A stretch of 64,000 nt of DNA, taken from Limibacterium fermenti. Lineage in GTDB: Bacteria > Bacteroidota > Bacteroidia > Bacteroidales > Dysgonomonadaceae. Below are positions 15,883-24,830 of this stretch, piece after piece. The notes under the pieces are model-generated. The model was given only the letters and a program-made list of their open reading frames with translations. It did no database searches and was not told the DNA's origin. The position numbers and the translations under genes were made by a program. The number at the start of each line of letters is the position of its first letter. Position 1 is the stretch's first letter. The stretch lies in NCBI RefSeq assembly GCF_041902845.1, contig NZ_CP159486.1:992001-1056000 (forward strand). Direction: 5' to 3'.

Positions 15883-16663
15883 TCAATATGCCATTCATGT
15901 CTGTGAGGATAAACGGATGCTCGTCCGTCACGATCATTGTATGTTCTTGTTGCGCCATAAAGCCGCCCTTATCGCCGATGACCGTCCAACCATCACGAAG
16001 CGTTGTGCCGTAAATGGAATCCGTAGAGATGAATACTTCGACCGCCACGACGGAGTTTTTGCGGAATACCCTTTTGTCGAACGGATCCCGATAGTTAAGC
16101 AAGTCCAGCGGCTCTTGGTGCAAAGCCCGCCCTACGCCATGACCGCCATAATTCTTGACGACTTTGAATCCGTTTTTTTTCGCTTCCGCTTCAATCAGAC
16201 CGCCGATATCGGCAATGCGCACGCCGTCGCGGATGTGCTCGATAGCCTTTTTCAGGATTTCTTTCGATATCCGCACCAGTGTTTGGTGGTGATGAATATC
16301 TTTTCCCAACACAAAAGAGCCTCCGTTGTCGGCCCAAAATCCGTCCAGTTCGGCCGAAACATCGATATTGACTAAATCCCCTTCCTTCAGGATGCGACGA
16401 TCCGAGGGAATGCCGTGGAAAAACTCGTTATTCACACAGATACACGTCCATCCGGGAAAACCGTAGGTAGCATGCGGGGCCGACTTTGCGCCGAATTCCG
16501 AGAGGCGTTTAGCGCCGTAGATATCCAGGTCTTTGGTTGTCATGCCCGTTTTGGCGTACTCCCTCATTTCTTTCAGAGTGACGGCAACCGCCTCACTCGC
16601 TTTTTGCATTCCTTCGAATTCGCTTTGATGATGAATTGACATGTTCGTTTTACTTGTAGACAA
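15875..16663 (-). CDS. map: Type I methionine aminopeptidase
   Basis: A 262-residue metallopeptidase that removes the initiator methionine. The five metal ligands are recognisable: D in NIDVSAELDG, D in WADNGGSF, H in GHGVGRALHQEP, E in VAVEVFIST and E in QQEHTMIV. There is no N-terminal zinc-finger extension, as usual for bacterial enzymes. The gene is followed, with overlap, by the L-cysteine desulfidase-family gene on the same strand. Many Bacteroidales carry map in the ribosomal-protein operon, so this may be a second copy; that cannot be settled from the window. Confidence 0.95.
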   Translation of the reverse strand: MSTSKTNMSIHHQSEFEGMQKASEAVAVTLKEMREYAKTGMTTKDLDIYGAKRLSEFGAKSAPHATYGFPGWTCICVNNEFFHGIPSDRRILKEGDLVNIDVSAELDGFWADNGGSFVLGKDIHHHQTLVRISKEILKKAIEHIRDGVRIADIGGLIEAEAKKNGFKVVKNYGGHGVGRALHQEPLDLLNYRDPFDKRVFRKNSVVAVEVFISTDSIYGTTLRDGWTVIGDKGGFMAQQEHTMIVTDEHPFILTDMNGILNE

Positions 16664-16728
16664 ATGTTCTGCAAAGGTAGGTAACTTTGCTTAAATAACG
16701 ATACTCCGGATAGCATTTTGTCAACTTT

Positions 16729-17706
16729 TCAACGCGGTTCGTCCTCGTCTTTGGGAGTCGGAATTAATAAATCCGGCTTAAAATACAAGATGATAAAGGG
16801 GAGAAGTACGCCCAATAGCACCGCAAACATAGCCAGGACAAAAGCATCCAATCCATGACCGTTTCGGAGTATATCATAGAGGGCGTTTGTGCCGAATCCG
16901 ATGGAAATAAAAATCACATAATAGAACGCAAGGGTTTTGAAATAGCTGCTTTTTTGTTCTTTTAGCCTTTTGTCTTTTCTTTGATATTCTTTATGGACAA
17001 TTTTGTGATACAAGATTTCTCCAATCATGGAGCCATATAGCCGGAAATCACTTTTCTTTCCGATGGAAACAAACTGGTCGGAGAGTTTTTTTGTCTTATA
17101 TAATTCAAAATCCGTCCCTTGAAAAAGCTCCTTGTAACTCGAAAAGATTTCCACTTTATTTTCATTAATCCTAAAGGCTCTTATGATATTGTTTTTCAAT
17201 CCGGCGAGTCTGTTGGGGTCGGGATTGGGCGAATACGTATAAATGATGACTCCTTTTAATCTTTTTCGTACTTTATCGCGTATATCCTCGCTCAAGTGCC
17301 GGAACAATTCCGTCGATTGAGTGGCTTCCGTCATAAGATATTCCCGGGCGCTATCTGTTAATTTACCCTCTTTCGATATCCATTGGACATCCGTCCCTTT
17401 TCCGGGAGGAATATTCATGATAATATCTTTGCACGCACTCTGATTGGTCTTTTCAAAATTAATATCTTGATAATGTACGTCGAGAAGAAGATAATCGGAT
17501 TCTATTAATTTGTCTTTTACAGTTTTTTCAAAAAGAGCGTGGTCGGTGAAACGATAATAAGAGGTGTTTTCCGACGCATTCAAATACTCTATTTTTAGCC
17601 TGTATTTCGAAAATGCCGCATGATCATCCAGCGTGATCATCCTGTTTTTCAATTGTTCTCCTACCACCAGATTATCATCGAGAATTAAAATGTTCAAAGG
17701 TTTCAT
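16729..17706 (-). CDS. Membrane-anchored receiver-like protein of unknown function
   Basis: I do not recognise this 325-residue protein as a named family. The N-terminus resembles a response-regulator receiver: acidic pair D10/D11 in ILILDDN, a candidate phospho-acceptor D76 in DYLLLDVHY, and T157/S159 in VIIYTYSP. The segments between these strands are longer than in a normal 120-residue receiver. No DNA-binding or enzymatic output follows. A basic, probably helical stretch (about 235-255) leads to two transmembrane segments (about 257-273 and 288-308) and a short charged tail (PTPKDEDEPR). It could be a sensor or a decoy receiver facing the cytoplasm. It stands alone with its own -7 box. 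Confidence 0.55.
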   Translation of the reverse strand: MKPLNILILDDNLVVGEQLKNRMITLDDHAAFSKYRLKIEYLNASENTSYYRFTDHALFEKTVKDKLIESDYLLLDVHYQDINFEKTNQSACKDIIMNIPPGKGTDVQWISKEGKLTDSAREYLMTEATQSTELFRHLSEDIRDKVRKRLKGVIIYTYSPNPDPNRLAGLKNNIIRAFRINENKVEIFSSYKELFQGTDFELYKTKKLSDQFVSIGKKSDFRLYGSMIGEILYHKIVHKEYQRKDKRLKEQKSSYFKTLAFYYVIFISIGFGTNALYDILRNGHGLDAFVLAMFAVLLGVLLPFIILYFKPDLLIPTPKDEDEPR

Positions 17707-17764
17707 AAAGAGGTTTTATTTGATTGTTGTTTCTGATCAAATTGTCGTTTCTAAATTCTGATCG

Positions 17765-17772
17765 CAAATGTA
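17765..17772 (-). promoter_or_regulatory. -7 element for the receiver-like gene
   Basis: The minus strand reads TACATTTG, a match to TAnnTTTG, about 60 bp before the ATG at 17706. Confidence 0.45.
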
Positions 17773-18077
17773 CGTTTTTTTATTTTAGATACGCTTCAAC
17801 GAGACAAGAAAACGAAGGGGAGCGAATGATTTTTTTTGTCTATCAACGATAGAAAAATAGCGTATTGTCCGTCCCCGTACTCCTGACATTGGGATAAGTA
17901 AGACAATCAGTCGTTTGAATGCTAAAGTACGAGTCAATGTTAAAGAACATTATCGTGTTTTGACTGTTATATTTGACATAAACCGCCAAGAAATCAATTA
18001 AGAGCTGTTTGAATCAGAATCAATAAATAAATCAATAAAAATAAGTGTTTTCAAATAAAAAAATAGGAGTTTGATAA
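17773..18077. other. Divergent intergenic region
   Basis: No gene is visible in this 305-bp stretch. A TATATTTG at about 17968-17975 on the plus strand is a possible -7 box for the oxidoreductase operon. A purine-rich AGGAG lies about 9 bp before the ATG at 18078, an unusually good Shine-Dalgarno match for this phylum. Confidence 0.4.
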
Positions 18078-18728
18078 ATGAAAAAAATCGTTTTAATCGG
18101 AGCTACAGGATTTGTAGGCTCTGCTATCTTGAAAGAAGCCTTAGACAGAGGTTTTAATGTGACTGCAGCCGTAAGGCATCCTGAGAAAATTGAATTACAA
18201 GACCCGAATCTGGCGAAGGTGGCGGTAGATGTCACTTCGGAAGAGGCGGTCGCCACGTTGGCCAAAGGGGCTGATGCGGTTATCAGCGCGTATAATCCCG
18301 GGTGGAACAATCCGCATATTGCCGAAGATACCTTAAAGGGATATACGGCCATTATCAATGGTGTGAAAAAGGCGGGTGTCAAGCGCCTGCAAGTGGTCGG
18401 AGGGGCCGGAAGCCTTTTGGTGGCCCCGGGTAAAACGGTGATGGATTCGGGAGCGATACCCTCGGATGTCTTGCCGGCTATAAAGGCGTTGGCGCAGGTG
18501 TTGTATGAACAGTTGGTGCCCGAAAAAGAATTGGATTGGGTGTTCTTCAGTCCGGCAGGGGAGATTAAGCCGGGTGAACGGACCGGCAAGTATCGTTTGG
18601 GATTGGATGACCTTATCGTAGATGAAAACGGTAAAAGCTCCATCTCCGTGGAGGATTATGCCAAAGCAATGGTGGATGAACTGGAAAAGCCCAAACATCA
18701 CCATCAACGCTTTACCATCGGTTATTGA
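18078..18728 (+). CDS. NAD(P)H-binding Rossmann-fold protein (NmrA/SDR-like)
   Basis: A 216-residue short protein of the atypical SDR/NAD(P)H-binding type (YwnB-like). The dinucleotide-binding glycine motif is at the N-terminus (VLIGATGFVGSAILKEALDR, about 5-24). ADAVISAYNPGW and LQVVGGAGSLLVAPG are the usual following strands, and the protein ends KHHHQRFTIGY. Proteins of this group act as redox sensors or reductases of small carbonyl compounds; the substrate is unknown. It lies 32 bp before an aldehyde dehydrogenase gene and shares the strand with an aldo/keto reductase, suggesting a small carbonyl-detoxifying operon. Confidence 0.85.
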   Translation: MKKIVLIGATGFVGSAILKEALDRGFNVTAAVRHPEKIELQDPNLAKVAVDVTSEEAVATLAKGADAVISAYNPGWNNPHIAEDTLKGYTAIINGVKKAGVKRLQVVGGAGSLLVAPGKTVMDSGAIPSDVLPAIKALAQVLYEQLVPEKELDWVFFSPAGEIKPGERTGKYRLGLDDLIVDENGKSSISVEDYAKAMVDELEKPKHHHQRFTIGY

Positions 18729-18760
18729 ACAGCTTCTAAACAAATTTAAAAGAGAATATT

Positions 18761-20146
18761 ATGTCAACTATCAAAACAGTAAATCCGGCGACGGGCCGGA
18801 CCGAAAAAGAATATCCCGTAATGAATGAAAGCCAGATCGAGGCGATCTTTGAAAAAGCTCATCAATCGTTTCAATCATGGCGTAAGACCCCGTTTTCAAA
18901 GCGGGCTGCCGTGGTGCATAAAGCCGCCGACCTGTTAAGGGCCCGCAAAGACGAACTCGCCAGACTTTGTTCCATCGAAATGGGCAAACTGCACCGTGAA
19001 GCTGTTGCGGAAGTCGAACTGGCAGCCGCTATTTTCGATTATTATGCCGATAACGGCGAGAAACTCCTTGCCGACCGGCCGCTCGAGGCTGCTCATGGCG
19101 AAGCGTTTGTAAGCTACGAACCGATTGGCGTCCTTCTGAGTGTACAGCCTTGGAACTTCCCGTTTTATCAAATCGTCCGTTCGGCAGCGCCGAATATCAT
19201 GGCGGGGAATACGGTGGTTTTGAAGCATGCTTCCAATGTGCCGCAAGAGGCCGAAATCATGGAAAAGATATTGCTTGAAGCGGGAGCTCCCGAAGGAGTG
19301 TATACCAACTTGTTTGTCCCCGGCAGCAAAGTATCGGATTTGGTAGCCGACCCCCGTGTAAAGGCGGTGTCGCTTACCGGCAGCGAAGAGGCGGGAGCCA
19401 GTTTCGCGGCGGCGGCAGGAAAAAGTGTTAAGAAGTCGATGTTGGAACTGGGCGGAAGCGACGCGTTTATCGTCCTCGAAGATGCCGATCTCGATAAAGC
19501 GGTTGAGACGGCTGCTTGGGGCCGTTTGTGGAACGCAGGGCAAGTTTGCTGCTCACCCAAAAGAATTATCGTTTTGGAATCGGTGGCCGATGCCTTTATC
19601 AAGAAAGCGAAAGCTATTTACGAGAAAGTGGTGGTAGGCGATCCGCTCGATCCCGCCACGCAACTCGCGCCGCTAAGTAGCGAGAAAGCGTTGGAGACTG
19701 TTCTTAAGCAAGTCGACAAAGCGGTCGGGGAAGGTGCCACGTTAGTGTACGGAGGCAAACGCATCGATCGTCCGGGAGCTTTTATAGAGCCTACAATCCT
19801 CACGGGAATAAAGAAGGGGACGGCGGCCTATTCCGAGGAAATATTCGGCCCGGTACTATGCGTGTATTCCGTTAAGAATGTCGATGAAGCGGTAGAGCTG
19901 GCCAATGATACCGAATTTGGATTGGGAGGTACGGTTTTCGGTACCGATACGCGTAAAGCGGTAGAGGTAGCACGCAAAATCGATACCGGAATGGTCTATA
20001 TCAATCACGTTACCGGTATCGGACCCGAACTTCCGTTCGGCGGCACGAAAAGATCGGGATATGGGCGTGAGCAATCGGCCGATGGAATTTACGAGTTTGT
20101 CAATAAAAAACTGATACGCGTTACCACACCCGACGCGGCTTATTGA
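18761..20146 (+). CDS. Succinate-semialdehyde-type NAD(P)-dependent aldehyde dehydrogenase
   Basis: A 461-residue aldehyde dehydrogenase. The catalytic asparagine N132 is in QPWNFPF, the general base E229 is in MLELGGSDAF, and the nucleophile C263 is in AGQVCCSPKR. The C-terminal LPFGGTKRSGYGREQS is typical of the family. The sequence resembles the short succinate-semialdehyde dehydrogenase (Sad/YneI) branch, so oxidation of succinate semialdehyde or a similar aldehyde is likely; the exact substrate is not visible. It is the middle gene of the three-gene redox cluster. There is 106 bp to the aldo/keto reductase, with a GC-rich imperfect palindrome at about 20168-20210 that could attenuate transcription. 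Confidence 0.9.
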   Translation: MSTIKTVNPATGRTEKEYPVMNESQIEAIFEKAHQSFQSWRKTPFSKRAAVVHKAADLLRARKDELARLCSIEMGKLHREAVAEVELAAAIFDYYADNGEKLLADRPLEAAHGEAFVSYEPIGVLLSVQPWNFPFYQIVRSAAPNIMAGNTVVLKHASNVPQEAEIMEKILLEAGAPEGVYTNLFVPGSKVSDLVADPRVKAVSLTGSEEAGASFAAAAGKSVKKSMLELGGSDAFIVLEDADLDKAVETAAWGRLWNAGQVCCSPKRIIVLESVADAFIKKAKAIYEKVVVGDPLDPATQLAPLSSEKALETVLKQVDKAVGEGATLVYGGKRIDRPGAFIEPTILTGIKKGTAAYSEEIFGPVLCVYSVKNVDEAVELANDTEFGLGGTVFGTDTRKAVEVARKIDTGMVYINHVTGIGPELPFGGTKRSGYGREQSADGIYEFVNKKLIRVTTPDAAY

Positions 20147-20252
20147 CATCCGGTAGAAGTGTGATGCGCCCGGCCTTTGACGGCTACCGTTCAGACGGCT
20201 GGGCGGATCGCTTTTTTCATTACATAATCATTTTAAATTCAATAAATATAAG

Positions 20253-21200
20253 ATGGCAAAAAAGACAACAATCAAAAACACTGATTTAGAGATCGCCCCG
20301 ATTGTGTTCGGAGGAAATGTATTCAGTTGGACATTGGATGAGAAACGTTCGTTTGAAATACTCGACGAATTCTTCAACCACGGATTTAATTTTATCGATA
20401 CCGCCGATATCTATTCATGGTGGATCACCGGTGAAATCGGAGGATCTGAAGCGATTATCGGCAAGTGGATGAAAGCCCGGGGAAACCGCGATAAGGTGAT
20501 TATCGGTACGAAAGTCGGGTCGGAAGCGAAAGAACGTCCGCACGACATCAGCCGAAAACATATCCTGAAGTCCGTCGATGAGTCGCTGCAACGTTTGCAG
20601 ACGGATTATATCGATTTGTATTATACGCATTTCGATGACGATAAGACGCCCGTGGAAGAAACGCTGGCAACTTACGACGAGATCGTGAAAGCGGGCAAAG
20701 TACGCTATATTGCCGCTTCGAATGTTTCTCCCGAAAGATTGACCGCTTCGTTCGAGGCTTCGGAAAAAAACGGATTTCCCCAATATGTTGCCCTGCAACC
20801 GCATTATAATCTGGTGGAAAGGACGAAGTATGAAACCGAATACTTGTCATTAGTGGAAAAATACAATTTTAGTGTATTCCCTTACTTTTCATTGGCTGCA
20901 GGATTCCTGACGGGGAAGTATCGTTCGGAAGCCGATATCAAAAAGAGCGTGCGGGGAGAAGGAGCAAAACGATATCTCAACGAAAAGGGATTGGGCGTAC
21001 TGGCCGCTTTGGATGAAGTGTCGAAGAAGCACGGCAGCAATCCGGCGACGGTATCGTTGGCATGGCTATTGGCCCAGCCCTCGATAACGGCTCCGATTGT
21101 AAGCGCCACGAGCCATAATCAATTGAAAACGTTGTTCGAGGCTCCCGAATTGAAACTGGATACACACGATTTGGATTTGCTGGATAGCGCGAGCAAATAA
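20253..21200 (+). CDS. Aldo/keto reductase
   Basis: A 315-residue NADPH-dependent (beta/alpha)8 reductase. The catalytic tetrad can be read as D49 and Y54 (FIDTADIY), K88 (IIGTKVG) and H127 (YYTHFDD). ALQPHYNLVER and the C-terminal nucleotide-binding stretch (IVSATSHNQLKTLF) agree with the family. It probably reduces aldehydes or ketones and completes the redox cluster that begins at 18078. The gene is convergent with an AraC regulator, and a 21-bp repeat array fills the space between their 3' ends. Confidence 0.92.
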   Translation: MAKKTTIKNTDLEIAPIVFGGNVFSWTLDEKRSFEILDEFFNHGFNFIDTADIYSWWITGEIGGSEAIIGKWMKARGNRDKVIIGTKVGSEAKERPHDISRKHILKSVDESLQRLQTDYIDLYYTHFDDDKTPVEETLATYDEIVKAGKVRYIAASNVSPERLTASFEASEKNGFPQYVALQPHYNLVERTKYETEYLSLVEKYNFSVFPYFSLAAGFLTGKYRSEADIKKSVRGEGAKRYLNEKGLGVLAALDEVSKKHGSNPATVSLAWLLAQPSITAPIVSATSHNQLKTLFEAPELKLDTHDLDLLDSASK

Positions 21201-21206
21201 CAGGTC

Positions 21207-21290
21207 TGTCTTCCGGACACTATTGAATGACTCCGGGCCATTAAATAATGACTCGGAGCCATTCCGGAGTGTCTCCCGGACACTCCTCTT
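21207..21290 (+). repeat. 21-bp tandem array of palindromic units
   Basis: Four 21-bp units lie between the convergent stops of the reductase and AraC genes. The units begin TGTCTTCCGGACA, TGACTCCGGGCCA, TGACTCGGAGCCA and TGTCTCCCGGACA. Each is an imperfect palindrome, and the paired positions change together between units, so each could fold into a small hairpin and the array could act as a bidirectional terminator. Confidence 0.75.
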
Positions 21291-21303
21291 TTACAAAAAG
21301 ATT

Positions 21304-22197
21304 CTATTCAGTGATTTCTCTCACTTTTGTTCCACTTTCCCGATATTGGAGAGGGGTCATTTTTGTATGCTGTTTAAAGAAACGACAAAACAAAGAAGCA
21401 TCGGCAAAATTAAGATCATCCGATATTTCTGTGATAGTGAATGCCGTCGTTTTTAACAGTATTTTTGCTGAAACGATCACGGCATCATTTATCCATTCGT
21501 GCACTGATTTGCCGGTCGTTTTTTTTAATATGGTTGTTAAATATTTAGGGCTTAAGCATAACTTATCGGCGTAAAAAGATATTCTGCGTTCTTCCTTATG
21601 ATGATTTTTGAGTAACCTGTAAAAGTGTTTTACCAAGTATTCCGCATGAGTATTGGCATTTTTTATTTGCTCCGAAGTTAAATACAAAGCCCCAATTTCG
21701 GTAATCAATGCAAAGAGGAGGGATTTAGTTATTTCTTGCCGGTATGGATGATCCTTCCGATTATATTGTTCCACAATAAAAGAATGATACTTTAATATAT
21801 TACTTGCCTCGGAGGAAGGAACATCAATACAGGGAGTATTTTCGATCTTGTCGAGGATACTGAAATTGGAAACTAATGGAAGATCGGAGACAAAATCAAA
21901 AGTGAAATAAAGCGATTCGGTGGTAAAGTCTCCGCTTATATCGATCGGTTCAATAATCCGGTTAGGAAAAATGGTCACGATGCTATTGGGAGAAACGAAA
22001 AACTCTTGAAAATTAATCTTTATTACAGCATACCCTTTTGTACATATCGAAAAACCGATGGCGTTTTCTAAATAATGCGGGTATTCCAAAAAAATATCAG
22101 GGAGGCGCCATTTTACATCGGATATGGAAAAATTTTTCACTCCGAATAACGCTTCTATGCCTTCAACCGTGAATGCTTTTGCTTTTATTGTTTCCAT
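21304..22197 (-). CDS. AraC-family transcriptional regulator
   Basis: A 297-residue protein with an N-terminal cupin-like sensing domain (about 1-170) and a C-terminal double helix-turn-helix (about 195-295). In the latter, ISFYADKLCLSPKYLTTILK and FADASLFCRFFKQHTKMTPL are the two recognition units and QYRES the usual end. It is divergent from the ketosynthase/exporter operon, with 143 bp between the two starts, and is the natural candidate regulator of that operon. A minus-strand TATTTTTG at 22215-22222 lies 18 bp before its ATG. It could also respond to the neighbouring redox genes, but those are convergent with it. Confidence 0.92.
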   Translation of the reverse strand: METIKAKAFTVEGIEALFGVKNFSISDVKWRLPDIFLEYPHYLENAIGFSICTKGYAVIKINFQEFFVSPNSIVTIFPNRIIEPIDISGDFTTESLYFTFDFVSDLPLVSNFSILDKIENTPCIDVPSSEASNILKYHSFIVEQYNRKDHPYRQEITKSLLFALITEIGALYLTSEQIKNANTHAEYLVKHFYRLLKNHHKEERRISFYADKLCLSPKYLTTILKKTTGKSVHEWINDAVIVSAKILLKTTAFTITEISDDLNFADASLFCRFFKQHTKMTPLQYRESGTKVREITE

Positions 22198-22340
22198 TCT
22201 TATAATATAGAATTCAAAAATAATAGTTTTTATTCAAACTTTGAATGAGAACCGACTTTTTGCACATAATTGATTCCTATCGGTCAATGATTCCTATCTG
22301 AAAAGCCGTTTCCTTTGTGATAAAATTTAAAATTTATTTT

Positions 22341-23495
22341 ATGGAAACAGTAAAATTATCATTTACTAATAATGTCTATATAAATCGGATTTCCTCTTTT
22401 CTTCCTAATAAACCGGTGAATAATAACGAAATTGAATTATATTTAGGTAAGATACATGGGAATTCCTCCCGTGCACGTAGTATTATATTAAGGCAAAATA
22501 AAATTAAAACGAGGTATTATGCACTGAATACGAATCAGAAAGTGACCCATTCAAATGCCGAACTTGCAAAAAATGCTATTTCAATGCTGTTTGATGATGA
22601 TGTTCTACAATTTGATGTTCTCGCTTGTGCAACTTCTAATTCGGATCTTATTATTCCTTCTCATGCTTCAATGGTTCATGGATTACTGAAGATGAACTCT
22701 GTGGAATTATATTCTTTATCAGGTGTTTGTTTAACAGGAATTCAGGCTTTAAAAATTATTTATACCTTTATACTTGCCGGATTCGCGCAAAAAGGAGTTT
22801 GCTGTGCCTCGGAATTAGCTTCGGCAGCTTTACTATCTAAGAATTATGAATATGAATATGAACATTTGAATAATGTAGAGGCGAATCCTTACATTGCATT
22901 TGAAAAAGATTTTTTACGATTTATGTTATCTGATGGTGCAGGGGCATTTCTTATAGAGCGCAATCCTAATCCTAAAAGCCTTTCTTTAAGAATTGAATGG
23001 ATTGAAATGACGTCTTATGCAAATGAGTTACCGGTATGCATGTATTCCGGTGGGGAAATTCAATCTGATGGATATGTAAAAGGATGGAAAGAATTTGAAA
23101 CTGTTGAATTAATGGAACGTTCCATTCTAATGATAAAACAGGATATAAGAGTTTTAAAAAAATATGCAATAAAATATTGGGTTAACCATATTGCTTCTGT
23201 GTTATCAAAACATCATGTCGATACGCAAAAAATAGATTATGTCATTCCTCATGTATCTTCTATGTTCTTTTACGATTTGTTGGATGAAGAACTGAAGAAT
23301 AGGAATATAGATATACCTACAAATAAATGGTTTACTAATCTTACATCTGTAGGAAATGTAGGTTCGGCATCTATTTATATTGCTTTGGATGAATTATATC
23401 ATTCTGAAAAATTAAAGAAAGGGGAAACTGTTCTGCTGCTAGTACCTGAGAGTGGAAGGTTTTCTTATGGAACAGTATTGTTGACGGTTGTATGA
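22341..23495 (+). CDS. DarB-like beta-ketoacyl-ACP synthase III homologue
   Basis: A 384-residue thiolase-fold ketosynthase from the ATG at 22341; the frame is open to a GTG at 22317, but the extra residues are unlike the family. The catalytic triad of KAS III enzymes is present: C130 (LSGVCLTGIQALK), H304 (VIPHVSSMFF) and N339 (SVGNVGSASIYIAL). The N-terminal stretch with ILRQNKIKTRYYAL, and PSHASMVHGLLK, recall DarB-type ketosynthases of dialkylresorcinol and flexirubin pathways, which condense two acyl thioesters to a ring. No aromatase (DarA) or ACP gene is nearby. The gene is more AT-rich than its neighbours, suggesting transfer. TolC, HlyD and ABC-2 exporter genes follow immediately, so its product is probably exported. 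The DarB link is from motif memory, not a search. Confidence 0.75.
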   Translation: METVKLSFTNNVYINRISSFLPNKPVNNNEIELYLGKIHGNSSRARSIILRQNKIKTRYYALNTNQKVTHSNAELAKNAISMLFDDDVLQFDVLACATSNSDLIIPSHASMVHGLLKMNSVELYSLSGVCLTGIQALKIIYTFILAGFAQKGVCCASELASAALLSKNYEYEYEHLNNVEANPYIAFEKDFLRFMLSDGAGAFLIERNPNPKSLSLRIEWIEMTSYANELPVCMYSGGEIQSDGYVKGWKEFETVELMERSILMIKQDIRVLKKYAIKYWVNHIASVLSKHHVDTQKIDYVIPHVSSMFFYDLLDEELKNRNIDIPTNKWFTNLTSVGNVGSASIYIALDELYHSEKLKKGETVLLLVPESGRFSYGTVLLTVV

Positions 23496-23522
23496 AAATT
23501 GGCAACCTATGTCTTATTGAAT

Positions 23523-24812
23523 ATGAAGGATTTTTTTCTGATTGTTTCATTCTTATGGCTCGTTTGTCTGCCGTTTCCGCTCAGAGCACAATCTGTTCTG
23601 ACCCTCGATACTTGTCGTCAACTTGCCGTAAAAAACTATCCGCTTATCCAACAATATGGGTTGATTGATAAAATTGAACAGAAAACGCTGAGCACTATCG
23701 GCAAAAGTTATTTACCGCAAATCTCTTTAGGCGCACAAGTTTCTTATCAAAGCGATGTTACCGAAATCTCACTGGACTTGCCCTCCGAATTGGCTTCTGT
23801 TTTCGAGTTCCCAACTTTAAATAAAGATCAATACCGTGCGAACCTCGAGGCAATACAAATAATTTGGGACGGCGGAAGGATAGCTTCCCAAAAAAATATC
23901 GCAAAAGCCGTAAACGATGTGCAGCGTCAGGAAATCAAGCTGTCTCTTTATGCCGTGAAAGCACAGGTTGACAAACTTTTTTTCGGCATACTCGCATTAG
24001 ACGAGCAGCTTAAAGTCCTTGATTTGGTTAAAAATGAGTTAGAAGAAAATAGAAAAACGGTGCAGTCTCATATCACAAACGGACTGGCCACGCAAACCGA
24101 TCTTGATTTGGTGGATGTAGAAGTGCTCAACCTTGAACAAAACAGGATGGAACAAAAATCTATCCGTCAAAGTATGACTCATATACTCGAATTGCTTATC
24201 CATACAAATATAGAAAACGACACGAAATTCATTAAACCGTCTGAGGAACCCGTTACGCAAGGCGTTTTATCTCGTCCCGAATTGCGTTCTTTCGATTTGA
24301 ACAACACCCTTTACAAAAGGCAATATCAGGTTGTGTTGTCTAAAAACAGACCGAATATTGGGTTGTTCGCTCAAGGAGGGTATGGACGCCCGGGATTGAA
24401 TATCCTTGAAAATAAATTTAATTTTTATGCCGTCGGAGGGATAAGGTTAACCTGGAATTTAAGTAACCTTTATTCGAAAAAGAATGAACTTCAGACGATT
24501 CAAGAGAAGAAAGAAATGCTGGATGTTCAACGGGAGACATTCTTGTTCAATACCGGGCTAGAGCTGGTTAAACAGTATGGTGAAATCCGGAAGTTGAAGG
24601 AAATGGTAAAGAAAGACGATGAAATAATCGCGTTAAGAAACCGGATAAAACAAGTCGGCGAAAGTAAATATAAAAACGGGATCTATCGTCTGACGGATTT
24701 GTTACGAGATATCACATCCGAAAATCAGGCTCGTCAAATCAGGTCGCTTCATGAAATTCAGTATCTAATGAGCATCCAAAACTACAAACATATTCAAGGT
24801 GCCGAAAAGTAA
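23523..24812 (+). CDS. TolC-family outer membrane efflux protein
   Basis: A 429-residue outer membrane factor with a signal peptide (MKDFFLIVSFLWLVCLPFPL, then RAQS) when started at the ATG at 23523; a TTG at 23499 would add a non-signal extension. Two OEP repeats are visible, each with long heptad-rich helices: about 25-200 (SVLTLDTCRQLAVKNYPLIQ) and about 235-425. The conserved Gly/Arg turn RQYQVVLSKNRPNIGLFAQG-like stretch opens the second half. The trimer would form the outer-membrane duct for the tripartite exporter encoded by the next five genes. The start is 27 bp after the ketosynthase stop, so one transcript is likely. Confidence 0.92.
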   Translation: MKDFFLIVSFLWLVCLPFPLRAQSVLTLDTCRQLAVKNYPLIQQYGLIDKIEQKTLSTIGKSYLPQISLGAQVSYQSDVTEISLDLPSELASVFEFPTLNKDQYRANLEAIQIIWDGGRIASQKNIAKAVNDVQRQEIKLSLYAVKAQVDKLFFGILALDEQLKVLDLVKNELEENRKTVQSHITNGLATQTDLDLVDVEVLNLEQNRMEQKSIRQSMTHILELLIHTNIENDTKFIKPSEEPVTQGVLSRPELRSFDLNNTLYKRQYQVVLSKNRPNIGLFAQGGYGRPGLNILENKFNFYAVGGIRLTWNLSNLYSKKNELQTIQEKKEMLDVQRETFLFNTGLELVKQYGEIRKLKEMVKKDDEIIALRNRIKQVGESKYKNGIYRLTDLLRDITSENQARQIRSLHEIQYLMSIQNYKHIQGAEK

Positions 24813-24830
24813 AAGACCGTAACAGATAAA

